DNA from: an uncultured Clostridia bacterium
GTDB taxonomy: Bacteria > Bacillota > Clostridia > TANB77 > CAG-508
Reading direction: 5' to 3'
DNA: 40,204 nucleotides
Assembly: GCA_949745595.1 (NCBI GenBank)
Contig: CATJWN010000027.1
Span: 1 to 40,204 of the forward strand
The translations under genes and the position numbers were made by a program. Positions 1 through 8,647 of the stretch are shown here, piece by piece (within the stretch, counting starts at the first letter, position 1; each line of letters opens with the position of its first letter). The notes beneath the pieces are model-generated. The model had not been told where the DNA came from. It did not search any database and saw only the letters and a list, made by a program, of their open reading frames with translations.

Positions 1-67
1 AAAGACGGATACGCAAAGCGCATCAATCTAACTTTATTATACCATATCTACAAATTAGTGTCAAAAT

Positions 68-96
68 TTGAATCTTTATGTAAACTGTGTTATAAT
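68..96 (+). promoter_or_regulatory. Sigma-A type promoter of the left-edge unit
   Basis: TTGAAT (68-73) and TATAAT (91-96) are separated by 17 bases, a good vegetative promoter. It points at the small gene starting at 188 and lies in an AT-rich stretch, unlike the GC-richer gene that it would drive. Confidence 0.65.
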
Positions 97-140
97 AGGT
101 ATTGTAAGTAATCTTATATTGCGCACCCAAAACACAAAAA

Positions 141-164
141 CTTTGGAGGCGCAAGCCTCCAAAG
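141..164 (+). repeat. Leader hairpin with a buried GGAGG
   Basis: A perfect 10-bp inverted repeat, CTTTGGAGGC / GCCTCCAAAG, closes on a GCAA tetraloop. It lies in the 5' leader between the promoter at 68-96 and the real ribosome binding site (AAAGGAGG, about 172-179). A GGAGG sits inside the stem. It may stabilise the mRNA or modulate translation. No known riboswitch class is recognised. Confidence 0.6.
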
Positions 165-187
165 GCACTTCAAAGGAGGCTACAAAA

Positions 188-615
188 ATGGCATGCGTAA
201 AGGTAAAAACAATAACGAGAACAGAGTCCAGTGAGGGCCAACTGCCGGAGAACACTCCCGTGGAAATCCCATCCCTTCAGGACATCACCACCCAGCTCAC
301 CGAGCACTTCAAGGAGACGATGTCTGAGCAAGAGATTCAGGAGCTGGCAGAAATTATCAGCAACGAGTTTATCCGGCTGAAAGACCTGCCCTATGGAGAT
401 TCTCACCCGATGAGCAAGTTCGCCGTATATGACCGGCCCAAGCCTGTGCTGGTAATCAACGTCTATGACGACGGCTTCGAGCTTTTTTCCAGCACGAGTT
501 CTACCCTGCCGACTATTCCACAGTCAGAAAGTTCTATCACAATCACAAGACAATTACTGTGGTCAACGCTGTGAAGCGCATCCAGTTGGCATATGTCAAA
601 CGACCCCAGCAATAA
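188..615 (+). pseudogene. GC-rich hypothetical gene with a frame break
   Basis: The start is the ATG at 188, with AAAGGAGG about 8 bases upstream. The first frame reads to 574, but from about 487 the -1 frame carries the sensible continuation (HEFYPADYST..., then NHKTITVVNAV...) to TAA at 613-615. The frame changes at a run of six T (483-488), so one T is probably missing through mutation or sequencing error. If repaired, the product is about 142 residues and soluble. I do not recognise the family. Base composition and codon use differ sharply from the rest of the window. It contains two in-frame CGG arginine codons (374-376 and 434-436), each followed by C, a codon otherwise not used for arginine here. 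This suggests foreign origin or a chimeric contig end. Confidence 0.5.
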
Positions 616-628
616 ATGCCATACAAAC

Positions 629-670
629 CTGCGAGCAGACCGGAAAACCGGTCTGCTCGCAGTGCTTTTA
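629..670 (+). terminator. Strong terminator of the left-edge unit
   Basis: A perfect 15-bp GC-rich stem (629-643 with 648-662) closes on AAAA and is followed by a T-rich run. It ends the 188-615 unit and runs right up to the 3' end of the convergent anti-sigma gene at 668. Confidence 0.85.
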
Positions 671-1816
671 TTTTTCAATTAATTCACTTGTATAAACTTT
701 GCCATCAATAGTAAAACTTATATATAACTTTTTATTAAAATCATTCTTGCTTGCTTGAAAATTAAATTCACATTTATTATCTCCAGCAGCGCTTCCTTCC
801 ATATGATAGCTTTTTCCTTCTCCATCTGTTATACCACAAACTTTTTCACTTTCTACCATAAACTTATTAGCATTATTCATTGCTTTAAAATAATTTTCCT
901 GAACTTTTTCTGATGCCACATTTACAACCAAGCCCGTTTCTGTAAGAATTATTTTTTCTATCTCTACATCAGGTATCTCGTCTTTCAACTTTAATTCCAT
1001 TGTTTCTCTTGTATAAAATTTCTCTGGCACATCTATCTCAAAAATCCACTCAGCATTTGATATATCAAATATTTCCACTTGACTGCTTTTTATATTTTCT
1101 TCATCTATGTCAGCCATACGATATCCTAAATCAAATATACGAATATATATCTTTTTGCTCTTTGGAAAAGCGTCCTTTGCCCTTAATGTAAATTCACTAG
1201 TAATAACTCTATCATTTTCATTAACTTCTCTAGGTCCAACTGTAGAGCCATTACAAAATTGTATATCATAATAATTACGTGAATTATATTTCAATCCTAG
1301 TTCCTTATATATAAATTTAGTTCTATTAGCCAACTTTCCATTTGCTAATGTTCTTTCAGCTATTGTATAAATGTTATTATATTCATCATACACTGCATAT
1401 CCATAATCAAATCCTTTTGAATCTACTGTTATATCATTATCAAATTTGAAAGATACATTTACATCAAAACAGTCATCTGTAATTAACATAGAATCAACTT
1501 TAACACCTATTCCATCTTGCACTAAATAATCCATATCAATTACTTCTGCATATTCTGATTCTCTAGCCTCTTCTAAGCTACCTTTTGCTTCACCAACTGG
1601 TCTATATAAATACTCCTTAAATTCAGCATTCCACATAATTTTAGCATATATGCTAGGAGTTATAATAAAAATAGCAAGCACAGCTACTACAACAGCTGGA
1701 ATGCCGGAAAACCTAAAATGCTTATTTTCTTGTTCTACTTTTTGCATAATCTTATTATAATTTCTGTTTTTATCATATTTTTCATTTGTAAAATCTTGAT
1801 AAGCTTTATTAATCAT
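668..1816 (-). CDS. Membrane anti-sigma factor-like protein (DUF4179-like)
   Basis: 382 residues. The N-terminal ~45 residues are cytoplasmic and charged. One membrane segment follows (around residues 42-62, GIPAVVVAVLAIFIITPSIY), then a large outer domain rich in beta-type sequence. This layout matches membrane anti-sigma factors of the DUF4179/RsiV-like kind, which hold an ECF sigma factor until a cell-envelope signal arrives. The ATG at 1816 is chosen because AAAGGAGGAG lies 8-10 bases upstream; a longer in-frame start at 1837 has no such site. The start overlaps the stop of the sigma gene upstream (1809-2357), which indicates translational coupling. The partner assignment is inferred from position. 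Confidence 0.7.
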   Translation of the reverse strand: MINKAYQDFTNEKYDKNRNYNKIMQKVEQENKHFRFSGIPAVVVAVLAIFIITPSIYAKIMWNAEFKEYLYRPVGEAKGSLEEARESEYAEVIDMDYLVQDGIGVKVDSMLITDDCFDVNVSFKFDNDITVDSKGFDYGYAVYDEYNNIYTIAERTLANGKLANRTKFIYKELGLKYNSRNYYDIQFCNGSTVGPREVNENDRVITSEFTLRAKDAFPKSKKIYIRIFDLGYRMADIDEENIKSSQVEIFDISNAEWIFEIDVPEKFYTRETMELKLKDEIPDVEIEKIILTETGLVVNVASEKVQENYFKAMNNANKFMVESEKVCGITDGEGKSYHMEGSAAGDNKCEFNFQASKNDFNKKLYISFTIDGKVYTSELIEK

Positions 1817-2357
1817 AGTCTTGCTCCTCCTTTCCAAAAACCTCTTTTAACTCTTTTAAAGTTCTATATATGTAATTTTTAACAGCAGATTCAGTAATTT
1901 CAAATTCTTTAGCAATATCACTTATCTTTAAGCCCAAGGTATAATATAAATAGAAAGTCTTTGCTATTAAAATATTTTTACTATTTAAATAATTCCATAT
2001 CTGTTCTACATTTTCTCTATTTATAAAATCTGCCTCTAAATTTTGCTCATCCTCGTGTTTAATATCAATATAATCTAATTCATTTTCGAAATATACAACC
2101 TTCTCTCTTTCTCTATATTTCTTTCTATAGAACTTTTTTATAACATTTTTTGAAATACCTTTTAAATATGCACTTACATCTTCTATCTTTAAAACCTTTT
2201 TTCGATCTAATGTATGATACAACTCTATATAACTATCCTGTAGTAATTCGTTTACATCTTCTAAATTCTGACATTTGCCTATAATAAATTTAAGCATAGT
2301 TTGATATGTTTCATTATAAATATTGTCAAAATCACTTAATCTAATAATAGCCATCAT
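1809..2357 (-). CDS. ECF-type RNA polymerase sigma factor
   Basis: 182 residues. Region 2 spans roughly residues 15-90, with NVIKKFYRKKYRER as the basic end. A C-terminal region 4 helix-turn-helix is visible (LGLKISDIAKEFEITESAVKNYIYRTLKELKE, in part, about residues 140-172). It would direct RNA polymerase to a small regulon. AAAGGGGG lies just upstream of two adjacent ATG codons (2357 and 2354), and either could be the start. The anti-sigma gene at 668-1816 follows with an overlap, so the pair is probably one operon under autocontrol. Confidence 0.85.
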   Translation of the reverse strand: MMAIIRLSDFDNIYNETYQTMLKFIIGKCQNLEDVNELLQDSYIELYHTLDRKKVLKIEDVSAYLKGISKNVIKKFYRKKYREREKVVYFENELDYIDIKHEDEQNLEADFINRENVEQIWNYLNSKNILIAKTFYLYYTLGLKISDIAKEFEITESAVKNYIYRTLKELKEVFGKEEQDYD

Positions 2358-2410
2358 ATTCCCCCTTTCACTTTATTAGTGTCATTTTATTATAAAAAAG
2401 TTTCATTTTC

Positions 2411-2446
2411 TAGCAAAAAATAACTCTTGAGTTTTTCTCAAGAGCT
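2411..2446 (-). terminator. Terminator of the second sigma/anti-sigma operon
   Basis: On the minus strand an 8-bp stem, CTCTTGAG / CTCAAGAG (2437-2444 with 2424-2431), closes on AAAAA and is followed by TTATTTTTTG. It lies just past the stop of the gene at 2454-3830 and separates it from the next sigma gene. Confidence 0.75.
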
Positions 2447-2453
2447 ACTTTTG

Positions 2454-3830
2454 TTAATTAAATTTGAATATATAATCTTTCTCAGGTTCAATTATTTCTT
2501 CTTCATTTAAGTTTTTATACTTTATATCTGTTATTAAAATATTCAAATTCTCTAAATTCAATTTTTCTCTCAAATCTGGCACTGTTAATGTCTGATGTAC
2601 TATTCCTGAGTCTGACATATTCGTTCTTTGTTCTGCCACTCCTATCATATTAGATATGAAATCTCCATAAGTTGTTCCATTATAATGTTTCATAGCAAAT
2701 TTTTCTGCAATCCTATCTTTTTTAGGTGTCATTCCTATTGGTACAGAAGATGCTACTATCTTACTATCTGCATCATATATTATATAGTCATACACAATAT
2801 ATGAACTTAAACCTTTATTGTCCACTGTAGAAAATTTAATATCTGTTTTAAATTGGTCTTCAGCTTCATTATAAGAAAGATCGCTAATTTCAATATTCAA
2901 ATTACCGTCACTTATACTTGTCGTTTCACCAAGTTTAGCTGTTTTTGTTACTTCTTCAAATTCATATTCTGTTCCATCATCAAACTCTAAATGTCTATCT
3001 TTTACGCAATCAAATTCAAACTTATAGCTTCTAACATGACTCCTTAATTTTGTTTCTCCTGCTAATTCCCCAATTTCCCAATATTCTGTTTTAACAGGTA
3101 AACCTGTATCCTTTTCAAAATATTGGTACGTTATACTATCGTTTGCTTTTATTTTATAACATACTTTATCATTAAGTTTTAATGTTTCTATAGAATACGT
3201 AAAAATAGCTTTTGGATTATTAAATGACTCTTGTAACAAACTTATAGTACTTGAAAAAATTGCAATATCTTCATATTCACCATCCTCAGCAACTCTTTCC
3301 TCACATAACTCGTCTTGATGATACCAAGAAAATTTACCATCTTTTAAAATAAGTTGCCAATACTTAACACCATCAACTGATGTGCAGCTACGCACATTAT
3401 TGTCTTTTATCCAATATTCATGTATAGTTGAACCACTATCACTATGATCTATCATTTTCATATAATAGTTATCCATTTCTGCACACTTGCCTAATTTATT
3501 CGATAAATCTTTAAGTATAACATATCTTCTTCCGAAAAATCCTAATGTACCAACTATTAAAATAGCAATTATCGCATAAATTAACACAAACAGCTTGTAC
3601 TCAACTCTTTTGAACTTTACATTGAATTTCTTTATGTATTCCACTTCTCTATCGTCTTGTTTTACTGTATCTATTTTTATATCTGCTTTCATATTTTCTA
3701 ACATTGCTTGGCACTCTGGGCAGTTCTTCAAATGTTCTTCTATGAACTTATTTGTTTCTTCTGAGGTTAAGTTTTCTATATAGTTTGGCAATAAATCTTG
3801 TACTACTTTGCATTCTTTATTTTCTTTCAT
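2454..3830 (-). CDS. Anti-sigma factor with N-terminal zinc-finger (zf-HC2)
   Basis: 458 residues. The N-terminus has the anti-sigma zinc-binding pattern: Cys7, the motif DLLPNYIENLTSEE, then EEHLKNCPEC (H33-x3-C37-x2-C40). One membrane segment lies near residues 78-100 (LFVLIYAIIAILIVGTLGFF). A long outer part of about 350 residues follows, ending in a domain like that of the anti-sigma at 668-1816. It should sequester the ECF sigma encoded just upstream (3817-4308), whose end it overlaps by 14 bases. The sensed signal cannot be read from sequence. Confidence 0.8.
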   Translation of the reverse strand: MKENKECKVVQDLLPNYIENLTSEETNKFIEEHLKNCPECQAMLENMKADIKIDTVKQDDREVEYIKKFNVKFKRVEYKLFVLIYAIIAILIVGTLGFFGRRYVILKDLSNKLGKCAEMDNYYMKMIDHSDSGSTIHEYWIKDNNVRSCTSVDGVKYWQLILKDGKFSWYHQDELCEERVAEDGEYEDIAIFSSTISLLQESFNNPKAIFTYSIETLKLNDKVCYKIKANDSITYQYFEKDTGLPVKTEYWEIGELAGETKLRSHVRSYKFEFDCVKDRHLEFDDGTEYEFEEVTKTAKLGETTSISDGNLNIEISDLSYNEAEDQFKTDIKFSTVDNKGLSSYIVYDYIIYDADSKIVASSVPIGMTPKKDRIAEKFAMKHYNGTTYGDFISNMIGVAEQRTNMSDSGIVHQTLTVPDLREKLNLENLNILITDIKYKNLNEEEIIEPEKDYIFKFN

Positions 3831-4308
3831 TCTTATCTACCTCCTTCAACTTAATTTTTCCTCTATAAAAGGTCAGTCTAGCCCAGTTCTCTGTTTTATT
3901 CAATATAACTCCTATTTCTTTAAAACTAAGCTCTCCCGTTATTCTCAAATACACTACTTCTCTTGTCTTTTCGTCCAAGCTCTGCATTTTCTTGTAGAGT
4001 TTTATTTTTTCGTCCTTTGAAACAATCTCCTCTTCCAGTGTGTTTTCTTCTTGTTCTATATTTAATAGATTGCATAAATTTGTTTCTCTCTTATGTCTCC
4101 TACAATAGTCATACCATGTGTATTTGGCTATCTGACATAACCACACTGACATCTTACAATCCCCTCTATATGTATCTATCTTTTCTACCGCTCTACAGAA
4201 CGTCTCTTGCGTTAGTTCTTCCGAAATATCGTCATTATGAGTTAAACAGAATAAGTATTTGTTTACTATTTCAAAATATTCTTTATATATTTGTTCCATA
4301 TTCTGCAT
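3817..4308 (-). CDS. ECF-type RNA polymerase sigma factor
   Basis: 163 residues. Region 2 is typical (EELTQETFCRAVEKID, then MSVWLCQIAKYTWYDYCRR, about residues 28-75). Region 4 contains REVVYLRITGELSFKEIGVI and NWARLTFYRGKIKLKE (about 115-155). It is of the SigV/SigX/SigW type. GGAGGA lies 8-9 bases before the ATG at 4308; an internal ATG at 4299 is less well placed. It is followed by and overlaps its presumed zinc-finger anti-sigma gene. Confidence 0.88.
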   Translation of the reverse strand: MQNMEQIYKEYFEIVNKYLFCLTHNDDISEELTQETFCRAVEKIDTYRGDCKMSVWLCQIAKYTWYDYCRRHKRETNLCNLLNIEQEENTLEEEIVSKDEKIKLYKKMQSLDEKTREVVYLRITGELSFKEIGVILNKTENWARLTFYRGKIKLKEVDKNERK

Positions 4309-4410
4309 AACTTATCCTCCTTTACTATATGACGTTTTAAAATTAATTTCGTTTCACTTTTTACGCAAATTTTTATATTTTTATTGTATTCTTTATCTTA
4401 ATTTTTAGCA

Positions 4411-4442
4411 AGCAAAAAAAGAAGCGTTTTTTACGCTTCTTC
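4411..4442 (-). terminator. Terminator of the glycosyltransferase gene
   Basis: The stem AAGAAGCGT / ACGCTTCTT (4433-4441 with 4419-4427 on the minus strand) is followed by a run of T (A-run at 4414-4420 on the plus strand). It lies just past the stop at 4448. Confidence 0.8.
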
Positions 4443-4447
4443 ATTTA

Positions 4448-5944
4448 TTAGTCTTGATTTATTTCAACATAGATGTAATGTTCACCCTCTGAAACATAAC
4501 TGTTTATTACACGTCTATTCTCATAATCTCCTGGCACCATCCACAAAGTCTCTTCCCAGCGCCAGCCTGAGTTTTGTATGAAATAGCCATTAAAATTAAT
4601 ATACTGTGTTATTACTGCGCCCATATCGTCAAATACATTTACAGCCCAGTCAAAAGTACTTGTCATTGTTAGACCTTCGTATTTATAAACAACTTTTTTA
4701 CCTGGTATACTGCACTGACTCTTTATTGTATTTCCTATCAATATAAACTTATTTTTGGCTTCTTCGTTTACTCTCCAGTCTTCAAAAATATATTTATTAG
4801 TTTCTTTAGTCTGTATTAATATTATAAATGCTATTAGTATGATTACTAACTTATCAAGTTTTATTTTTCTAATCCATTCTATGCTTAAAGCTGTTTCATA
4901 AATGAATAAATACTCAAAACCCGCTAAAATTGTCCAAGAATAATACATTCTAAACAAAAGATTATCAAACATCATAAGGAATACTAAGTTTGCAAGCACC
5001 ATAAAAATTGAAAGCCATATAATATGATATTTTTTCTGTCTTATTCCCTGAATAACTGCACAAACTATAAATCCTACACTCGCTCCTGTTAGTATAAATA
5101 CAAATAAATCATTTGTGTTTTCTGAATATAATTCTTTATATCTTTGATCTAAAAACTCTTTATATGACTGCTCCATTTCAAAAATCGTTGTGCTATATGC
5201 TGGTGTATCATGTAATTGTCCAATTTTCTCTAAGTGCATTGTTATTAGCTTTCCAATACCAAAATATAACCCAATAGAAATTGCAAGCACTAATATATAT
5301 ATAACCCCATGAATAAATATTTCTTTAAATTTAACTTTCTCTTCTGAGTATAGCACCCACATAATTGTAAAAATTAAAGCTACTACTGCAAAAGTTTGTA
5401 TACAAGATTCATAACAAGCTACTGAAAATGCACCTAAAAATACATATAGTATAAACCAAAGTTTATTCTTATGATTTTTCAAATTATCCCATATCAAATA
5501 TGCTACTAATATGAATATTAGGTTACTAAAAGCAACTGTTATATTAGTTGATTGATATAAAAATTGGAAACACAAAATCGGAAATGAAATATATCCTGCT
5601 CCTAATACTATGTAAGACACTCTATTTAACTTGTCCTTTGTAATAGCCTTTAAACTGCCACACATTACTAAAGCTGTAACAAAGTATGTAGTAACTGTTA
5701 ATAGTTCTAGCCAAAATGGTGAAAAGCTCGTTATCTTAAATAAATTATAGAATGCCCAAGTTCCCCATCTGTTTGCTGATAACATCCAAGTTCCTGTTAC
5801 ATATCTATCAAAACATAAATCGTCAATACCTACAGAAACATGTGTTATTCCAAAGCCAAAACTTAATAAGGCTGCAAATATTACAAATACTATAAATGCC
5901 TTATCTTGTAAAAGCTTTTTTATTCCTTCATATAAATCTTTCAT
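4448..5944 (-). CDS. Polytopic membrane glycosyltransferase (GtrII-like)
   Basis: 498 residues with about ten hydrophobic membrane segments. Near the N-terminus, after the first membrane segment, is a motif typical of the Glucos_trans_II (GtrII) family: HVSVGIDDLCFDRYVTG, with the paired acidic residues expected in the first outer loop. Members transfer sugars from lipid-linked donors to surface polymers on the outer face of the membrane; substrate and acceptor are unknown here. The C-terminal ~100 residues are soluble. The start is the ATG at 5944, preceded by AAAAGGGG. It is monocistronic, flanked by a terminator and a tRNA gene. Confidence 0.72.
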   Translation of the reverse strand: MKDLYEGIKKLLQDKAFIVFVIFAALLSFGFGITHVSVGIDDLCFDRYVTGTWMLSANRWGTWAFYNLFKITSFSPFWLELLTVTTYFVTALVMCGSLKAITKDKLNRVSYIVLGAGYISFPILCFQFLYQSTNITVAFSNLIFILVAYLIWDNLKNHKNKLWFILYVFLGAFSVACYESCIQTFAVVALIFTIMWVLYSEEKVKFKEIFIHGVIYILVLAISIGLYFGIGKLITMHLEKIGQLHDTPAYSTTIFEMEQSYKEFLDQRYKELYSENTNDLFVFILTGASVGFIVCAVIQGIRQKKYHIIWLSIFMVLANLVFLMMFDNLLFRMYYSWTILAGFEYLFIYETALSIEWIRKIKLDKLVIILIAFIILIQTKETNKYIFEDWRVNEEAKNKFILIGNTIKSQCSIPGKKVVYKYEGLTMTSTFDWAVNVFDDMGAVITQYINFNGYFIQNSGWRWEETLWMVPGDYENRRVINSYVSEGEHYIYVEINQD

Positions 5945-5965
5945 TTTTTTCCCCTTTTAATAGAG

Positions 5966-5983
5966 TTTGGTGGGCGGACTCGT
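5966..5983 (-). repeat. Partial copy of the tRNA-Arg 3' end
   Basis: TTTGGTG followed directly by GGCGGACTCG (5966-5982) repeats the 3' end of the tRNA at 6026-6101, where the same two blocks (6024-6030 and 6037-6046) are separated by TCCCTA. It could be a decayed tRNA or an old attachment-site duplicate. The match is short and the call is weak. Confidence 0.3.
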
Positions 5984-6025
5984 CTAGACACGCCAACTTT
6001 TTTATAGTGCCACCTTCACTTCGTT

Positions 6026-6101
<76 letters not shown>

Positions 6102-6138
6102 ATTTAAAAGCTAATTCTAAAAAATTAGCTTTTTGTTT

Positions 6139-6333
6139 TTATTCTTTTATATCTGCATTTAGTGTTTCAATTAATTCTTCAACATCTATTCCGTGTACAC
6201 TACAAGCCTCTTCTAAAGTCTCCATTTGTGACGCTGGACAGCCTAAGCAATGCATTCCAGCTTCTAATAGTATATCTGCTTTATCTGGATAAGCTTGTAA
6301 TAAATCTCCTATTTTCATAGTCTTTTCAATCAT
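6139..6333 (-). CDS. DUF1858 redox disulfide-domain protein
   Basis: 64 residues. The motif GMHCLGCPAS with a CxxC pair, followed by ETLEEACSVHGID and a C-terminal acidic helix, is characteristic of DUF1858, the small redox-disulfide domain found alone or at the N-terminus of ScdA/RIC-type proteins. The ATG at 6333 is chosen because GGGAGG lies 8 bases upstream; a GTG three codons earlier overlaps that site. It is a single-gene unit, and its precise role is unknown. Confidence 0.8.
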   Translation of the reverse strand: MIEKTMKIGDLLQAYPDKADILLEAGMHCLGCPASQMETLEEACSVHGIDVEELIETLNADIKE

Positions 6334-6393
6334 TTTATGCACCTCCCTAAAAAGTATTTCTAAAATATTTTAACACAAATTTCAAAAAAAGTA

Positions 6394-6422
6394 TAGACAA
6401 ACTGAAAAAAATGTTGTATTAT
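6394..6422 (+). promoter_or_regulatory. Promoter of the VirD4/VirB operon
   Basis: TAGACA (6394-6399) and TATTAT (6417-6422) are 17 bases apart. Transcription would begin near 6430, just before the AGAAAGAGGTG ribosome binding site at 6431-6441. Confidence 0.6.
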
Positions 6423-6446
6423 AGTCAAACAGAAAGAGGTGATATT

Positions 6447-6590
6447 ATTAATTTCTTAAGCAATCTGTTTTTTATCACTTTACTACTTTATATTTTTATT
6501 ATCGTTTTTACTCTATATTATCTGTTTGAAAAATTCTTTATGCAAAATCAGCAAGGTTCAAAATTAAAACTTAAACAAAAATTATATTAG
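6447..6590 (+). CDS. Small single-pass membrane protein with an ATT start
   Basis: The open frame starts after a strong site (AGAGGTG, 6435-6441) but has no ATG, GTG or TTG in the right place. The best-spaced candidate is ATT at 6447 (ATT at 6444 is the alternative). It gives 47 residues: NFLSNLFF, a strongly hydrophobic stretch (ITLLYIFIIVFTLYYLF), then a basic tail (KLKLKQKLY) ending at TAG 6588-6590. The next gene's AGGAGG overlaps this stop, so the two are probably coupled. The role is unknown; it may be a small component of the secretion machine downstream. The start is the weak point. Confidence 0.5.
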   Translation: MNFLSNLFFITLLLYIFIIVFTLYYLFEKFFMQNQQGSKLKLKQKLY

Positions 6591-6598
6591 GAGGAAAT

Positions 6599-8327
6599 TT
6601 GAAAAAATTTATTTATTACACTTTTGGGTTCTTTTTGTCATGCAGTATATTTACCTCCCTACTTACCTTTCTTTTTCTGCCTATTCTAACTGCAGAACAT
6701 CTTATTTTTCCTTATGCCTTAAATCCTTTCGATATCTGTGAAAAATATCCTGATACTTGGTATTTAATTAAAATTTCATATTTTGTCTGTTTTGTTATCA
6801 GCTATTTAATAGTATATATCTTTATAGTAAGCAGTATACAAAAATATATTAAGTATAAACAATCTATAAAGCCCTCTGACGACGAAATAGCAAACACATC
6901 AAAACTTTATCTTAAGATAGGACAAACTGAAAATGGAAGTATTAAGTATATTCACGAAAATGGATTATATCAAAACATATTTATCACAGGCACTATTGGC
7001 ACCGGAAAAACCTCTTCTGCTATGTATCCTTTTACAAGACAACTGATAAACTATTCCGCAAAAGATCCTGATGAAAAACTTGCTCTACTTGTTTTAGACG
7101 TAAAAGGAAACTACTATAAAGAAGTTCTAAACTATGCGTCAGCTGCCAGTAGACAAGACGATATTATTCTAATCGATTTGAGTGGAAAATTTTGCTATAA
7201 TCCTTTAGACAAGCCCAATTTAAAACCTATTGTTTTAGCAAACAGATTAAAGACTATTCTTACTTTATTTAGTCCGAATAACAGCGAATCATATTGGCTA
7301 GATAAAGCTGAACAAATATTAACCGAATGTATCAAACTTTGTAGACTATATAACAATAATTATGTCACTTTTACAGAAATTCATAAACTTATTATGTTTG
7401 AAGAATATTATAAAGAAAAACTTCGGAGAAATACGTAAATTATTTCAAACTGGTACTTTATCTCCAGTCCAATCCTTTGATCTTTTATCTTGCTTAGAAT
7501 TCTTTAGTAATGAATTTTACACTCTAGATGACCGTACTATGTCTTTACTAAAATCTGAAATCAGTCGTATCACAAGTATCTTTGTATCTGACTATACCGT
7601 CTCAAAAACTTTTTGTCCAGATAAAGAAAAAATTAATTTCCATGGTTTTGAAGATGTACTAAACTCAGGGAAAATCGTAGTTCTTAATATGAATATCGCT
7701 GAATACAAAAACTTATCTAAAATAATCGCAGCATACTTAAAACTAGATTTTCAAACTGAAGTTATGTCTAGGCTTGGAAATAACAAAAAGATACGAAAAT
7801 CAGTCTTTATTAGTGACGAGTACCACGAGTATGTAACTACTACTGACTCTGACTTTTTCGCACAATCAAGAGAAGCAAAATGTATTAATATTGTAGCTAC
7901 TCAAAGCTATTCTTCTATTGTAAATGCAATAAAAGATAAAGATACTACTAAAGTTATTTTACAGAACTTAATCAACAAACTATGGTTTAGAACTGATGAT
8001 ATCTTCACAATTGAAGACGCACAAAAACAAATTGGAAAAGAAGAAAAAGAGAAAGTTTCTACTACTATCGCAGAAAATGCAAAAGAAACAAACTTCAGTT
8101 TTATCACAAATTCTCTTGTATCAAAAGATTCTAATATAAGTGAAAGCTACAGTATGTCTACTCAAAAAGATTTTGTATATGAAACTAATTTCTTCTCACA
8201 ATCATTAAAAACGTTTGAGTGTATAGCTTTCTTATCCAATGGTTTTAACATATTAAAGCCTACTAAACTAAAAATGTTTCCGTATTTTAAAGAGGAGGTG
8301 AATTCTATTGAAAAAACTAATTTTTAA
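6599..8327 (+). CDS. VirD4/TraG-type coupling ATPase (+1 frameshift)
   Basis: The start is TTG at 6599 behind AGGAGG. Frame 0 stops at 7436-7438, but skipping the C at 7424 (CTT-C-GGA) continues to 8327 and gives a 575-residue protein. Two N-terminal membrane segments (about 5-30 and 60-82) are followed by Walker A GTIGTGKT (131-138), LLVLDVKGN, and a second half with FISDEYHEYV (Walker B) and VATQSYSS, the VirD4 ATP-sensing motif. VirD4 proteins are inner-membrane ATPases that feed substrate into type IV secretion channels. Without the shift the protein loses its C-terminal half. It heads a virD4-virB2-virB6-virB3-like operon; no relaxase gene is nearby. Confidence 0.82.
7421..7427 (+). other. 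CGGA +1 frameshift site 1 (virD4-like)
   Basis: In-frame CTT CGG followed by A. Frame 0 ends four codons later. Skipping the C at 7424 gives KL-G-EIRKLF and rejoins the rest of the ATPase. Confidence 0.8.
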
Positions 8328-8637
8328 AATTATTTATATTGTCGTTATCGCTAATCTTTTAGTACTTAGCTTATCTATTCAAGTTTTTGCAAGTGATCCA
8401 AAACTTGTTTCTACTCTAAACAACGCTTTTGAAAAACTAGAAAGCTATTTATTAAAACTTGCTACTCCAGCTGCTGCAGTTGCTGTTGGTACAGGAGTTT
8501 TTATGAAAAAGTTTAGCTTTGGTGACGAAGAAAAAATACGTACAGCAAAAAGATTAATACGTGGAAGTTTATTCTCTTATGGCTTTATTCTTTGCGTAGA
8601 TTTAGTGTTATCCTTAGTAAAAACATTACTAACTTAA
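8308..8637 (+). CDS. VirB2/TrbC-like pilin-type membrane protein
   Basis: 109 residues with a TTG start at 8308 behind GAGGAGGTG. A signal-peptide-like N-terminus (KKLIFKIIYIVVIANLLVLSL...VFA) precedes two hydrophobic segments (about residues 54-66, TPAAAVAVGTGVF, and 88-106), the layout of VirB2/TrbC pilin subunits and related small T4SS proteins. It overlaps the end of the VirD4-like gene by 20 bases, so translation is coupled. Family assignment rests on size, topology and operon position more than on diagnostic residues. Confidence 0.65.
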   Translation: MKKLIFKIIYIVVIANLLVLSLSIQVFASDPKLVSTLNNAFEKLESYLLKLATPAAAVAVGTGVFMKKFSFGDEEKIRTAKRLIRGSLFSYGFILCVDLVLSLVKTLLT

Positions 8638-8647
8638 GGAGGCTTTT

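Noticed and set aside
483-488. Frame break in the left-edge gene as an eighth site
   Set aside because: It is a -1 change at a run of six T, has no CGG, and does not form a good -1 slippery heptamer in the reading frame. Mutation or a homopolymer error fits better.
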